A stretch of DNA of 41,186 nucleotides from contig JAFGKG010000075.1 in the NCBI GenBank assembly GCA_016928715.1, positions 1-41,186 of the forward strand, in the 5' to 3' direction. The notes beneath the pieces were generated by a model. It had not been told where the DNA came from. It did not search any database and worked only from the letters and a program-made list of their open reading frames with translations. Position 1 is the first letter of the stretch; each line of letters starts with the position of its first letter. Of this stretch, positions 20,567-29,899 are shown one piece after another. The position numbers were made by a program, and so were the translations under genes. Origin of the DNA: Chloroflexia bacterium. Its GTDB lineage: Bacteria > Chloroflexota > Chloroflexia > DTKN01.

Positions 20567-20610
20567 AGCCCCGCAGCAAACTGCGGGGCTGCTTGTGGGT
20601 CCTTTTTTTT
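20567..20610 (+). terminator. Hairpin plus downstream T-run between rpmF and fabH (terminator or attenuator candidate)
   Basis: Perfect 10-bp stem AGCCCCGCAG-CAAA-CTGCGGGGCT (20567-20590), T8 run at 20603-20610. The T-run starts 12 nt after the stem, so this is atypical. Confidence 0.45.
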
Positions 20611-20634
20611 CTGAGCAAGTCAAAGGGGGCACCC

Positions 20635-21627
20635 TTGACACGGTATGCAGCCATCGCCGGTTGGGGCAAGTACTTGCCCCAGCGGGTGCTGACGAATACG
20701 GACCTGGAGCGCATGGTGGCAACCTCTGACGAGTGGATCCGCGAGCGCACCGGGATTGCCGAGCGGCGGCTGGCCAGCGAGGGCGAATGCTCGTCTACGC
20801 TGGCCGTGCGAGCAGCCCGTCAGGCGCTGCAGCAGGCCGATCTGCCCGCCTTTTCCCTGGACCTGATCATCCTGGCCACATCCACCCCCGATCATTTTTT
20901 TCCGGCCACGGCCTGCCTGGTGCAGGATGCGCTGGGGGCCATCCACGCCGGCGCCTTTGACCTGGAGGCGGCCTGTTCGGGCTTTTTGTACGCCTTGACG
21001 GTGGGCACCCAGCTTATCCGGGGCGGTCTCTGCGAGAACATTCTGGTCGTAGCCACCGAGACCCTCTCCCGCTTTGTCAATTGGCAGGATCGCAGCACCT
21101 GTGTACTCTTTGGCGATGGCGCTGGCGCCGCCGTCCTGCGCGCGACCGACCGCCGCCGCGGGCTGATCAGCTCGACCTTGGGGGCCTACGGCGCGGGCGG
21201 CGAATTGCTCATCCTGCCGGCCGGTGGAAGTGCGCGGCCGGCCACCCAGCAAACCCTGGACGGCGGACAGCATTTTATCCACATGAAGGGCAATCAAATT
21301 TTCCGTTTTGCCGTGCGCAAAATGAGCGAGGCCGCCTTGGAGGTCCTGGAAAAGGCGGGCCTGTCCCTGGAGGAGCTCGACCTCTTTGTGCCTCACCAGG
21401 CCAATCTGCGCATCATCCAGGCGGTGGGCCAACGGCTCAACCTGCCCGAGGAACGTATTTTTGTCAACCTACAGCGCTATGGCAACATGTCCGCCGCCAC
21501 CATTCCCATCGCCCTCTGCGAGGCCGCGGAGAGCGGCCTCTTGCAGGAGGGCCATGTCGTCGTGGCCTCGGCCTTTGGCGCCGGCCTGACCTGGGCCGGG
21601 GCCCTGCTCATCTGGGGCCGGCCCTGA
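20635..21627 (+). CDS. fabH: Beta-ketoacyl-ACP synthase III
   Basis: YAAIAGWGKYLPQRVLTN, SDEWIRERTGIAERR, DLEAACSGFLYAL (catalytic Cys), VPHQANLRIIQAVGQRL, NMSAATIPIAL. TTG start with AAGGGGG upstream. Confidence 0.96.
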   Translation: MTRYAAIAGWGKYLPQRVLTNTDLERMVATSDEWIRERTGIAERRLASEGECSSTLAVRAARQALQQADLPAFSLDLIILATSTPDHFFPATACLVQDALGAIHAGAFDLEAACSGFLYALTVGTQLIRGGLCENILVVATETLSRFVNWQDRSTCVLFGDGAGAAVLRATDRRRGLISSTLGAYGAGGELLILPAGGSARPATQQTLDGGQHFIHMKGNQIFRFAVRKMSEAALEVLEKAGLSLEELDLFVPHQANLRIIQAVGQRLNLPEERIFVNLQRYGNMSAATIPIALCEAAESGLLQEGHVVVASAFGAGLTWAGALLIWGRP

Positions 21628-21724
21628 ACTTGCGAAAGGGCGAGATGCCCCCCCCTGGCAGCAGGCACTTGGCCCTGCGCTCGGTTGGAATGAAGGAATG
21701 GATCGGTCCAGCAAGGAGTCTTTT

Positions 21725-22696
21725 ATGAGCACCAGCCCTCGCCAGACCGCCTGGATCTTTCCCGGCCAGGGATCGCAGTACGTGGGCATGGGACATGACC
21801 TGGCCCAGGCCTGGCCCGCTGTGGCCGCGCTGTACGCCCAGGCCGACCAAATACTGGCGAGACCCCTCTCTCGCCTCTGCTTCGAGGGGCCCGAAGCCGA
21901 GTTGACTCAAACGGTCAACGCCCAGCCGGCCCTGCTCACTACCAGTGTCGCCGTGCTGCTGGCCCTGGGAGGCCGCCTGGACGGACAAGGACGACTGCAA
22001 GCACCGCCGCAATTGCCCCGACCCCGATTCCTGGCCGGCCACAGCCTGGGCGAATACAGCGCCCTATTTGCCGCGGGCGCGCTCTCTTTTCCCGACGCCC
22101 TGGGACTGGTCCACGAGCGCGGCCGCCTGATGGGACAAGCCCACGATGGAGGCATGGCCGCCGTCATTGGGCTGGAGGAAGAAATCCTGGAGGAAATCTG
22201 CCAAGAGTACCGCCAACGGGGCCCCCTGGTCATCGCCAACTATAACAGTCCGGGCCAACTGGTCCTGAGTGGAGCACTCCAAGCCCTGGAGCCCGCCGTA
22301 GCCGCGGCGCGGGAGCGGGGCGCCAAAAAGGTCATTCCGCTCAAGGTCAGCGCCGCCTTCCATTCGCCCCTGATGCAGCAGGCCGCCGTCGGCTTGGCCC
22401 AGGCGGTGGAGGCCAGCGCGCTCCGTCCGGCCGAGCCGCCGGTGATCGCTAACGCCAGCGCTACTCCAATGCAGCAAACTGGCGAGATTCGCCAGGAACT
22501 GCTCAACCAGGTTTGTTCCCCAGTGCGCTGGACGGCCAGTCTACACTATATGGAGCAGGCTGGGGTGCAGCACTTTTTGGAAATTGGGCCGGGTAAAGTA
22601 CTGACCGGGCTGGTCCGGCGGACACTTTCCCAGGCCAGCACGACCTGCCTGGGTACCCTGGAGCAGGTACAGTCCTTGTTGGCAGCATCGGAATGA
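21725..22696 (+). CDS. fabD: Malonyl CoA-acyl carrier protein transacylase
   Basis: WIFPGQGSQYVGMG, LAGHSLGEYSALFAAGAL (GHSLG), KVSAAFHSPLMQQAA. Confidence 0.96.
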   Translation: MSTSPRQTAWIFPGQGSQYVGMGHDLAQAWPAVAALYAQADQILARPLSRLCFEGPEAELTQTVNAQPALLTTSVAVLLALGGRLDGQGRLQAPPQLPRPRFLAGHSLGEYSALFAAGALSFPDALGLVHERGRLMGQAHDGGMAAVIGLEEEILEEICQEYRQRGPLVIANYNSPGQLVLSGALQALEPAVAAARERGAKKVIPLKVSAAFHSPLMQQAAVGLAQAVEASALRPAEPPVIANASATPMQQTGEIRQELLNQVCSPVRWTASLHYMEQAGVQHFLEIGPGKVLTGLVRRTLSQASTTCLGTLEQVQSLLAASE

Positions 22697-22721
22697 ACTG
22701 CGCAGGCAGTGGAGGAATGGC

Positions 22722-23468
22722 ATGAACTTGGAGGGACAAATCGCCATCGTCACCGGAGGATCTCGCGGCATCGGGCGAGCCACCGTCCTGGCCCTGGCCC
22801 AGGGGGGGGCCACCGTTATGGTCAACTATCATCGCCAGCAGGACGAAGCCGAGCAAGTCGTGCGCCTGGCCCGGGAGATCGGCGGGCAGGCCCAGGCGGT
22901 GCAGGCCGACGTGACCGACGAAACTGCCGTGAACCGGCTGGTCGAGGACTGCCTGCAGAAGTTTGGCCGGGTGGACATCCTGGTCAACAATGCGGGCATC
23001 GCCCGGGACACGCTCATGCTGCGCATGAAAGAGCAGGATTGGCGCGACGTATTCGAGATCAACCTGCACGCCGCCTTTATCTGCTGTCAAGCGGTACTGC
23101 GGCCTATGCTGCGACAGCGCTACGGCCGCATCATCAACGTGGCCTCCCTGGCCGGTATGGTGGGCAACGTGGGGCAGGTCAATTATGTAGCCTCCAAGGC
23201 CGGCCTGATTGGCTTGACCAAAGGCATGGCTCGCGAGGTGGCCTCCCGCGGCGTCACCGTCAACGCCGTGGCCCCGGCCTTTGTCGAGACAGATCTCTTT
23301 CATGACGTCCCCGATCGCTACAAGGAATGGGCCCTGGCCATCATTCCCATGGGCCGCTTTGCCCGTCCCGACGAGGTCGCCGCGGCGATCAACTTTCTGG
23401 CCTCGCCAGCAGCCTCGTACGTGAACGGGCACGTCCTGGTGGTGGATGGCGGCATGGTCTGCCCCTAA
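22722..23468 (+). CDS. fabG: 3-oxoacyl-ACP reductase FabG (SDR), first copy
   Basis: VTGGSRGIGRATVLALA, NNAGIARDTLMLRM, INVASLAG..NYVASKAGL; C-terminal INFLASPAASYVNGHVLVVDGGM. Confidence 0.93.
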   Translation: MNLEGQIAIVTGGSRGIGRATVLALAQGGATVMVNYHRQQDEAEQVVRLAREIGGQAQAVQADVTDETAVNRLVEDCLQKFGRVDILVNNAGIARDTLMLRMKEQDWRDVFEINLHAAFICCQAVLRPMLRQRYGRIINVASLAGMVGNVGQVNYVASKAGLIGLTKGMAREVASRGVTVNAVAPAFVETDLFHDVPDRYKEWALAIIPMGRFARPDEVAAAINFLASPAASYVNGHVLVVDGGMVCP

Positions 23469-23546
23469 GCGCGCAGGATAAGCAATTGAGACCCGAGGCC
23501 CAGGAATTGATTCGCTCGTGTCAGATTGCTGCCAAGGAGGAGCAGG

Positions 23547-24296
23547 ATGTGTAAAGAACTAGCTGGCAAAATCGCCCTGGTCACCGGGGCCGCCCGGGGC
23601 ATTGGTCAGGCCATTGCCCTGCACCTAGCCGAATTGGGCGCGGCCGTGGCCGTGAACGACCTGTTTGAAGAACCCGCCGCCGCCACCGCCGCTCAGATTC
23701 AGGCCGCTGGCGGACGAGCCAGCGCCGCCCCAGCCAACGTGAGCGACGCCGCCGCGGTGGAGGCCATGGTAGAAGGGGTTGTGCAGGAGTGGGGCGGCCT
23801 GCATATCCTGGTCAACAATGCCGGCATCACCCGGGACACGCTGCTGCTGCGGATGAAAGAGGAGGACTGGGAGGCCGTGCTCGACACAAACCTCAAGGGG
23901 GCCTTTCTCTGCACCAAGGCGGTGCTGCGCCCGATGATGAAGGCCCGCTGGGGGCGCATCGTCAACATCGCCTCTGTCGTTGGCCTGGCCGGCAACGCCG
24001 GTCAGGCCAACTATGCCGCGGCCAAGGCCGGCCTGATCGGCTTTACCCGCAGCATCGCGCGCGAGGCCGGCTCGCGGAGCATCACGGTCAATGCCATCGC
24101 CCCCGGCTTTATCTGCACCGAAATGACCTCCGGCCTGCCCGAAGCTATGCGCCAGGCGGCACTGGAACAGACCCCGCTCCGCCGGCTGGGCCAGCCCGAG
24201 GACATTGCCGCGGCCGTCGGCTTTTTCTGCAGCGAAAAGGCCGGCTTTATCACCGGCCAGATCCTCAGCGTGGATGGCGGCATGGTCATGCGCTAG
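23547..24296 (+). CDS. fabG: 3-oxoacyl-ACP reductase FabG-like SDR, second tandem copy
   Basis: VTGAARGIGQAIALHLA, NNAGITRDTLLLRM, VNIASVVG..NYAAAKAGLIGFTRSIARE; C-terminal FITGQILSVDGGMVMR. Confidence 0.93.
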   Translation: MCKELAGKIALVTGAARGIGQAIALHLAELGAAVAVNDLFEEPAAATAAQIQAAGGRASAAPANVSDAAAVEAMVEGVVQEWGGLHILVNNAGITRDTLLLRMKEEDWEAVLDTNLKGAFLCTKAVLRPMMKARWGRIVNIASVVGLAGNAGQANYAAAKAGLIGFTRSIAREAGSRSITVNAIAPGFICTEMTSGLPEAMRQAALEQTPLRRLGQPEDIAAAVGFFCSEKAGFITGQILSVDGGMVMR

Positions 24297-24307
24297 GCGG
24301 CAGGAGA

Positions 24308-25600
24308 TTAATAGAGCGAGGACTGCACGCCGGCATAGAGAGCACCGCGCTGCCATTCGATCTTGGCCACTACGCCACTGAGCGCCAGGCCGATCGGATC
24401 GCCTTGGCGGATCACATAGTAGGGCACGCGGTGTACCATGAGCTCGGCCTCGACCCCGCCCAGTTCCTGCCAACCGCCAAAGGTCAGGCCATCCACCAGG
24501 ACGACCACGGCATTGATGCCCTTGTAGAGCAGATCGCGCAGGCCGGCCTGCACCCACCCTGGATCGCTGGAGCAAGTCAGGATGACCAGGCTGGTATTGC
24601 GGCTGAAGCGGTTTGAATCAGCCGCCAGCACCTCGGCCAGCGGGGCGTCCCCGTGCGCCCGCAATATGGCCAGACACTCCATCATCCGGTAAAACTGTCG
24701 GGGCTCCCGTTCTGGGGGCAGGACCTCACGGTGTTGGCCCCAACTAATCAGACCGGTGTTACGACGCTGCTGCAGGATGAAATAACCGGCCAGCGAGGCC
24801 GTTGCCGTAACCAGGTACTCTTCGGTGGACTCGGGCGAGCGCAGATCCTCGTCCACGGAGGGCGGTGCCCCCTTGTAGATCTCGCTGCGCTGGGCCCTTC
24901 GTTCCATGTCCAGAATCATCCAAACGTCCGCCGTGGGGTCCAGTTCAAATTCCTTGACGACCAGCCGACGATGGCGGGCCGTCGAACGCCAGTGAATGCG
25001 ATTGTAGCTGTCCCCGGGCACATAATCGCGCACTCCAGAGACGTTGGGCGTGGTCTGGTGGGTACGCTGGCGGGTAGCGATCCCGCCAGGCAGTTCGGCT
25101 GGGAGCAGTTCAAAGCCATGGATCTCTTCCGTAGCCGGGTACACCACCAAATCCACCATATCGGGTAGGCGTTGTTGAAAATGGAACAGGCCCAATGGAT
25201 CGCCGGTGCGGATGACGATCGGACCCAGCGTATATTTGCCGCGCATACTACATCTTGTGCGCGCCCAAAGGCGGCGGCGCTCTCTGGGGGGAATAGAGGT
25301 CACAAAACGGGCCCAATGACCGGGCAGATCGGAAAGGTCGGTGAGCTCCAGCCAGAGCTTGGGCCAAACACTCTCGTTACGCACCAGCAGTCGCTGTACA
25401 ACCTGCTTGCCCACCTGGGCCCGAGAGGTGCGCAGATCACGCCAGGCGGTCAAACCCCGCATGCTCAGACGCGCCCAGAGATAAGAAACGACCAGCAGGC
25501 CAGCCAGGATGTAGAAAAGATTAAAGAGCGTCTCGTTGCCGGTCCCCTGAGCCATAAAAAATACGATAATTGTCAGCAAAAAAGCCACCAATGCGCGCAT
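24308..25600 (-). CDS. DUF58 domain-containing membrane-anchored protein
   Basis: Two N-terminal TM segments (MRALVAFLLTIIVFFMAQG..YILAGLLVVSYLWA) and the DUF58 motif GVRDYVPGDSYNRIHWRSTARHRRLVVKEFE. Confidence 0.88.
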   Translation of the reverse strand: MRALVAFLLTIIVFFMAQGTGNETLFNLFYILAGLLVVSYLWARLSMRGLTAWRDLRTSRAQVGKQVVQRLLVRNESVWPKLWLELTDLSDLPGHWARFVTSIPPRERRRLWARTRCSMRGKYTLGPIVIRTGDPLGLFHFQQRLPDMVDLVVYPATEEIHGFELLPAELPGGIATRQRTHQTTPNVSGVRDYVPGDSYNRIHWRSTARHRRLVVKEFELDPTADVWMILDMERRAQRSEIYKGAPPSVDEDLRSPESTEEYLVTATASLAGYFILQQRRNTGLISWGQHREVLPPEREPRQFYRMMECLAILRAHGDAPLAEVLAADSNRFSRNTSLVILTCSSDPGWVQAGLRDLLYKGINAVVVLVDGLTFGGWQELGGVEAELMVHRVPYYVIRQGDPIGLALSGVVAKIEWQRGALYAGVQSSLY

Positions 25601-25756
25601 AAAAACCCCACGACAGCCAGACCCGCCCAGGGCCGGCCACAAACTAGCCAAGGGCCCCCTTGACTTTACGCTCAAGCTGGCGCAACCTGCACCGCCTAGA
25701 TCCAGTCAGCCGCCAAAACAGCCATACCCCGGTACAAAAATTCTGGTGATTCGGGC

Positions 25757-27490
25757 CTACGCCTGGGACAAGGGCACGCTAATGATCACCGCCGTGCCCT
25801 TCCCTGGCTGCGAGCGGATCTCGGTCTTGCCGCCAACCCGCTGGGCGCGCTCGTGCATATTCAACAAGCCAAAACTGCCCCGAGCCTCGTAGGAGGATTG
25901 TACCTTGTCCAGGTCAAAGCCAACCCCGTCGTCCTGCACCGAGGCCAGCAGCTGCTGATCCTGCTGCTGCAGGCGCAGCCAGATATTCCGCGCCTTGGCG
26001 TGCTTGCGCGCATTATTGACCGCCTCCTGCATAATGATAAAAATCGTATTCTCGACCTTGGGGTCCAGGCGCCGATCAAACCCTCCAGCATCAAAGTGTA
26101 CCCGGAAACCATCGGCCTCGGTAAATCGCTGCACGTACTGTTCCAAGGTGGCCATCAGGCCCTTGGTCTCGAGGATAATCGGCCGCAGCTCAAAGAGCAT
26201 GGTCCGGATATCCCAGGCCGTCCGACGGGCCAACTGCTCCAGGCTGTCCAACTCCCCTATGGCCATCGGCAGGTCAGTGGCCACCAAGCGCTTGATGTAC
26301 TCCACGTTCATAGCCATCGCGGCCAGGGACTGGGCGGGCCCGTCGTGCAGATCACGGGAAAGCTCCTTGCGCACCTCTTCCTCAGCGCGGATGATCTTGT
26401 CCCGTTCCTCGCGCAAGTCCTGGTAGAGCTGGGCGTTCTGGATCGCCGTAGTAGCAAAATGGGCCAGGGCGCTCAACTGATCCATATCCGTCTGCCGATA
26501 GGCCTTTTCCTCCATCGAGCCCAACACAATGGCCCCATAGTTGCGCAGGCCGGCCCGCAGCGGCACCACCATACCCGAACGGCAGCGCTGCAGCGATGTG
26601 ATCTGCGCCAGTTCATCATCCCGGCCCAGGTTCTCCAGCATATTTGGTTCAGCGGTCCGCAGACAGTTGGACAGCGCCCCCCCGCACAGGTGCACCTGCT
26701 GAAGGACGTCTGTCGTACGCACCCCGGCAGAGACAGCCATATACAGGTCCTCCTCCCCAGCGGAGAGCAGGACCACCCCCACGGCAAAATCGAGCAAGCC
26801 ACGGCACTGCCGCAGAATACCCTCCAGCACAGCCTGGTAACTCATGGTCACACTGAGGGTATGCGACATTTCGTAAAAAGCGTCCGCCCGCTGGCGGATA
26901 GCGCGCTGGGCCTCCTCCGCCCGCTGAAGCTGGACCTTGTACTGATCGACCTCTTGGCGGGGCAGGCGCAGCATCTGCTCGGCAATCAGCCCACCAAACA
27001 CAGCGATGGCAATGATCACCCCGGCAAACAGTCCCATCTCTAAAAAGTTGGGCTGCTGGGCGTGCTCGGCCACACCCAGCAAGGTCAACAGAATATAGCC
27101 CAGCAGGGCCAGCAGATTAATTCCCAGGCCGGAGTAAAAGCCCAGCCGCAGACTGGTGACCGCCACCGGCAGGAGGAGGAGCAGCAGCAGGGGACTATTC
27201 GACTTGCCGCTCAAGAATATGAGCAGCAGCAGTAAGAACAAGTCCAGTGATAGGGTCACGTAGGGCCAGGCGGCCAGCCCCCAACCTCGCCAGAGGAAGA
27301 GGGCCTCCAGCAGGGTCAATCCCAAGTAGAATAAAAGCACCCGCGCAAAGAGTGTCTGCGCCTCCGGGGCCGGCGGCGAGAAATGATTCCAAAGCAGCAG
27401 GGCCAACGCCATCGACCAGCGGGTGATCAACAGAATCCAGTCGATACGCCTGGATGGTGCTGGCACAGTACTCGGATATTCTTGTCTCAT
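25757..27490 (-). CDS. NarL-type sensor histidine kinase with multi-TM N-terminus and GAF domain
   Basis: Hydrophobic N-terminal TMs, GAF-like block, HisKA_3 motif ELSRDLHDGPAQSLAAMAMNVEYIKRL, HATPase IIMQEAVNNARKHAKA..VQDDGVGFD..GSFGLLNMHERAQRVGG. Confidence 0.93.
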   Translation of the reverse strand: MRQEYPSTVPAPSRRIDWILLITRWSMALALLLWNHFSPPAPEAQTLFARVLLFYLGLTLLEALFLWRGWGLAAWPYVTLSLDLFLLLLLIFLSGKSNSPLLLLLLLPVAVTSLRLGFYSGLGINLLALLGYILLTLLGVAEHAQQPNFLEMGLFAGVIIAIAVFGGLIAEQMLRLPRQEVDQYKVQLQRAEEAQRAIRQRADAFYEMSHTLSVTMSYQAVLEGILRQCRGLLDFAVGVVLLSAGEEDLYMAVSAGVRTTDVLQQVHLCGGALSNCLRTAEPNMLENLGRDDELAQITSLQRCRSGMVVPLRAGLRNYGAIVLGSMEEKAYRQTDMDQLSALAHFATTAIQNAQLYQDLREERDKIIRAEEEVRKELSRDLHDGPAQSLAAMAMNVEYIKRLVATDLPMAIGELDSLEQLARRTAWDIRTMLFELRPIILETKGLMATLEQYVQRFTEADGFRVHFDAGGFDRRLDPKVENTIFIIMQEAVNNARKHAKARNIWLRLQQQDQQLLASVQDDGVGFDLDKVQSSYEARGSFGLLNMHERAQRVGGKTEIRSQPGKGTAVIISVPLSQA

Positions 27491-28143
27491 CAAGCGTCCT
27501 CTTGATCCAGATAGGCCCAGCGCCAGAGCAGGGCCCTGCGCACCGTGTCCACTAGCCGAAGCAATTCCTGCCAATGCAGCGCCTGGGACAAGGGGTCGGT
27601 CGATCGCTGCCGCAGCAGTCGTTGCTGCAACTCGGCCTCCTGGCGCAAGTTCCTGGCCAGGCTGGCGATATCCTGCCAGGTAGCGCCCCAGGAAAGCAGG
27701 GTGGACACCGCCCGGGCCAGCGGCAGGGCGTGTCGGGGCAGTAAACCCTCCCTCGACTCGAACAAACCCAGGGACTCGAGTTGGGCCACCTGGTCCGTGC
27801 TCAGACCCGACTCCTCCCCAAAGCGAGAGCGAAACAAGCCGGCCTCTTGCTCCAGGGTCGGCGGCCCCAACGGCTGCTGTGAGGGGGCAAAAAGGCTGGG
27901 CTGGTAGGGCCCGCTGTGCTGCGCCTCCAACACCCCCATCGCGGCCAGCCGATCGTGGATCGCCGACAGGCTCAACCTTTGCCGCTTCAATTCGGCGATC
28001 AACTGCAGCCGCTGTATATAGCTCTCGTCAAAATCGCCATAGGAACCTCGACGAGCTGGGGGGGGTAAGAGGCCCTCCTCAATATAATAACGAATGGTCC
28101 TTACGGTCACCCCAGATTTCTCAGCCAATTCACCGATACGCAT
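27490..28143 (-). CDS. MerR family transcriptional regulator
   Basis: MRIGELAEKSGVTVRTIRYYIEEGLLPPPARRGSYGDFDESYIQRLQLIAELKRQRLSL. Stop overlaps the kinase start (TGATG). Confidence 0.92.
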   Translation of the reverse strand: MRIGELAEKSGVTVRTIRYYIEEGLLPPPARRGSYGDFDESYIQRLQLIAELKRQRLSLSAIHDRLAAMGVLEAQHSGPYQPSLFAPSQQPLGPPTLEQEAGLFRSRFGEESGLSTDQVAQLESLGLFESREGLLPRHALPLARAVSTLLSWGATWQDIASLARNLRQEAELQQRLLRQRSTDPLSQALHWQELLRLVDTVRRALLWRWAYLDQEDA

Positions 28144-28834
28144 CGCCGTCCTCCTCCCGAGAGACAATCCGGCCATCACGCAGGTGTAGCCGCAGCGAGG
28201 CCTCCTGGGCCAACTGCCGATCGTGAGTCACCATCAACACCGTCTTGCCCTGCCGGTGCACCTGTCGCAGCAGAGCCACCACATGCCTTCCCGACTCACT
28301 ATCCAGATTGCCAGTTGGTTCATCGGCCACCACCAGCAGGGGATCATGAATCAAGGCCCGGGCCAAAGCGACCCGCTGCTGCTCCCCGCCAGAAAGCTGG
28401 GCCGGCAAATGCTGGGCCCGACCAGCCAGTCCGACTTGCTCCAAGGCGTCCAAAGCCCGCCGCCGTCGTTCCCTTGCCGGCAGCACGGCCTGTAGTTCCA
28501 ACGGCAAGCGTACATTCTCCAGGGCCGTCAGGGTAGGGAACAATTGGAAGAATTGGAAAACAATGCCCACATAGCGGCCCCGCCAACGGGCCAGAGACTC
28601 CTCATCAAGCCGATCCAGACGCCAATCCCCCACCCAGACCTGGCCGGCACTAGGGCGGTCAATGCCGGCCAGCAGGTTGAGCAGAGTGGTCTTGCCACTC
28701 CCAGAGGGGCCCACGATGGCCAAAAAAGCCCCCTGGGGCACGTTCAGGTCAATTCCCCGCAGCGCCCAGCACAAAGTCAAGCCCTGGGAAAACTGCCGGG
28801 TGACTCCACAAAGCCTGATCCAACTTTTTGTCAA
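28130..28834 (-). CDS. ABC transporter ATP-binding protein (MacB/LolD-like)
   Basis: Walker A GPSGSGKTTLLNLLAGIDRP, LSGGEQQRVALARALIHDPLLVVADEPTGNLD, VTHDRQLAQEA. TTG start at 28834 proposed from upstream AGAGGGG; the listed GTG at 28858 is the alternative. Confidence 0.93.
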   Translation of the reverse strand: MTKSWIRLCGVTRQFSQGLTLCWALRGIDLNVPQGAFLAIVGPSGSGKTTLLNLLAGIDRPSAGQVWVGDWRLDRLDEESLARWRGRYVGIVFQFFQLFPTLTALENVRLPLELQAVLPARERRRRALDALEQVGLAGRAQHLPAQLSGGEQQRVALARALIHDPLLVVADEPTGNLDSESGRHVVALLRQVHRQGKTVLMVTHDRQLAQEASLRLHLRDGRIVSREEDGDAYR

Positions 28835-28869
28835 GATAGGCCCCTCTTGCCAGCGCACAAATCAAAAAC

Positions 28870-28898
28870 ATTATAGCCGAAAGCATGGTCCAAGTCAA
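28870..28898 (-). promoter_or_regulatory. Sigma-A-type promoter for the ABC-MerR-kinase cluster
   Basis: Minus strand TTGACT, 17-nt spacer, TATAAT. Confidence 0.75.
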
Positions 28899-28905
28899 AC
28901 AATCT

Positions 28906-28934
28906 TTGCCCACCTTGCGAGACTGTGGTACAAT
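28906..28934 (+). promoter_or_regulatory. Sigma-A-type promoter for uppP
   Basis: TTGCCC, 17-nt spacer, TACAAT; back-to-back with the minus-strand ABC promoter. Confidence 0.6.
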
Positions 28935-29068
28935 GCTGGAGCTTGGAATGTAAAAGCCAGAGGGCAGAGTTCGTCTAGCATACCGAGGCGTTCTTGCAGC
29001 CCGGCCTTTCCAGGACCGGGAACAATTACAAATCACTCGTTAACCGTTCGCACAGCGAGGAGGTCGCC

Positions 29069-29887
29069 ATGGCATTCTGGGAAGCGCTGGTGCTTGGCCT
29101 GATTCAGGGGGTGACCGAGTTCCTGCCGGTCAGCAGCTCGGGACACCTGGTCCTGATGCAACACCTCCTGGGCTGGATCAAGGAACTGCCGACAGAGGTG
29201 CTCTTGACCTTTGACACCACCGTGCACCTGGGAACACTGGTCGCCGTACTCGGTGTATTCTGGCGCGACCTGCTTGACATCCTCCAGGCCTGGGGGCAAG
29301 GGCTCCGGCAAGGCCGGCCGCTGGGCACACCCCAAGCCCGGCTGGCCTGGTGGATCGCCTTGGGCACGGTGCCGGCAGCCCTGGCCGGCCTGCTGTTGGA
29401 GGAAACATTCGAGAAACTCTTTGCCAGCCCCAGGGCCGTGGGAGGCATCCTGCTGCTCACGGCCGTGCTGCTCCTGCTCGGCGAGTTCCTCGGCCGCCGC
29501 CAGCGTGGACTGGAAAATCTGTCCTGGTGGGAGGCCCTGCTCGTCGGGCTGGCCCAGGCCGCAGCCATCGCTCCGGGCCTTTCCCGCAGCGGCGCGACGA
29601 TCGCCGCCGCCATGCTGCGGGGCCTGCGGCGGGAAGAAGCGGCCCGCTTTTCCTTCCTGCTCTCCGTCCCCATCATCACAGGGACCGGGCTGTTACAGTT
29701 GCTCCGACTCTTGGGAACAGAAGCGCTCTCCCTTTCCCTCCCGGCCCTGCTGGCAGGCTTTGCCGCCGCCGCACTCGCCGGATACGCCGCCATCCGCTTC
29801 CTACTCAACTATGTACGGCAGCGGCCTCTCTATCCCTTTGCCCTCTACTGCGCGATCCTGGGGGTATTGGTGATGGTGCTTCTCTAG
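29069..29887 (+). CDS. uppP: Undecaprenyl-diphosphatase
   Basis: ALVLGLIQGVTEFLPVSSSGHLVL and GLAQAAAIAPGLSRSGATIAAAMLRGL, polytopic membrane protein. Start at 29069 after GAGGAGG. Confidence 0.97.
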   Translation: MAFWEALVLGLIQGVTEFLPVSSSGHLVLMQHLLGWIKELPTEVLLTFDTTVHLGTLVAVLGVFWRDLLDILQAWGQGLRQGRPLGTPQARLAWWIALGTVPAALAGLLLEETFEKLFASPRAVGGILLLTAVLLLLGEFLGRRQRGLENLSWWEALLVGLAQAAAIAPGLSRSGATIAAAMLRGLRREEAARFSFLLSVPIITGTGLLQLLRLLGTEALSLSLPALLAGFAAAALAGYAAIRFLLNYVRQRPLYPFALYCAILGVLVMVLL

Positions 29888-29899
29888 AAACTGCTGCCG

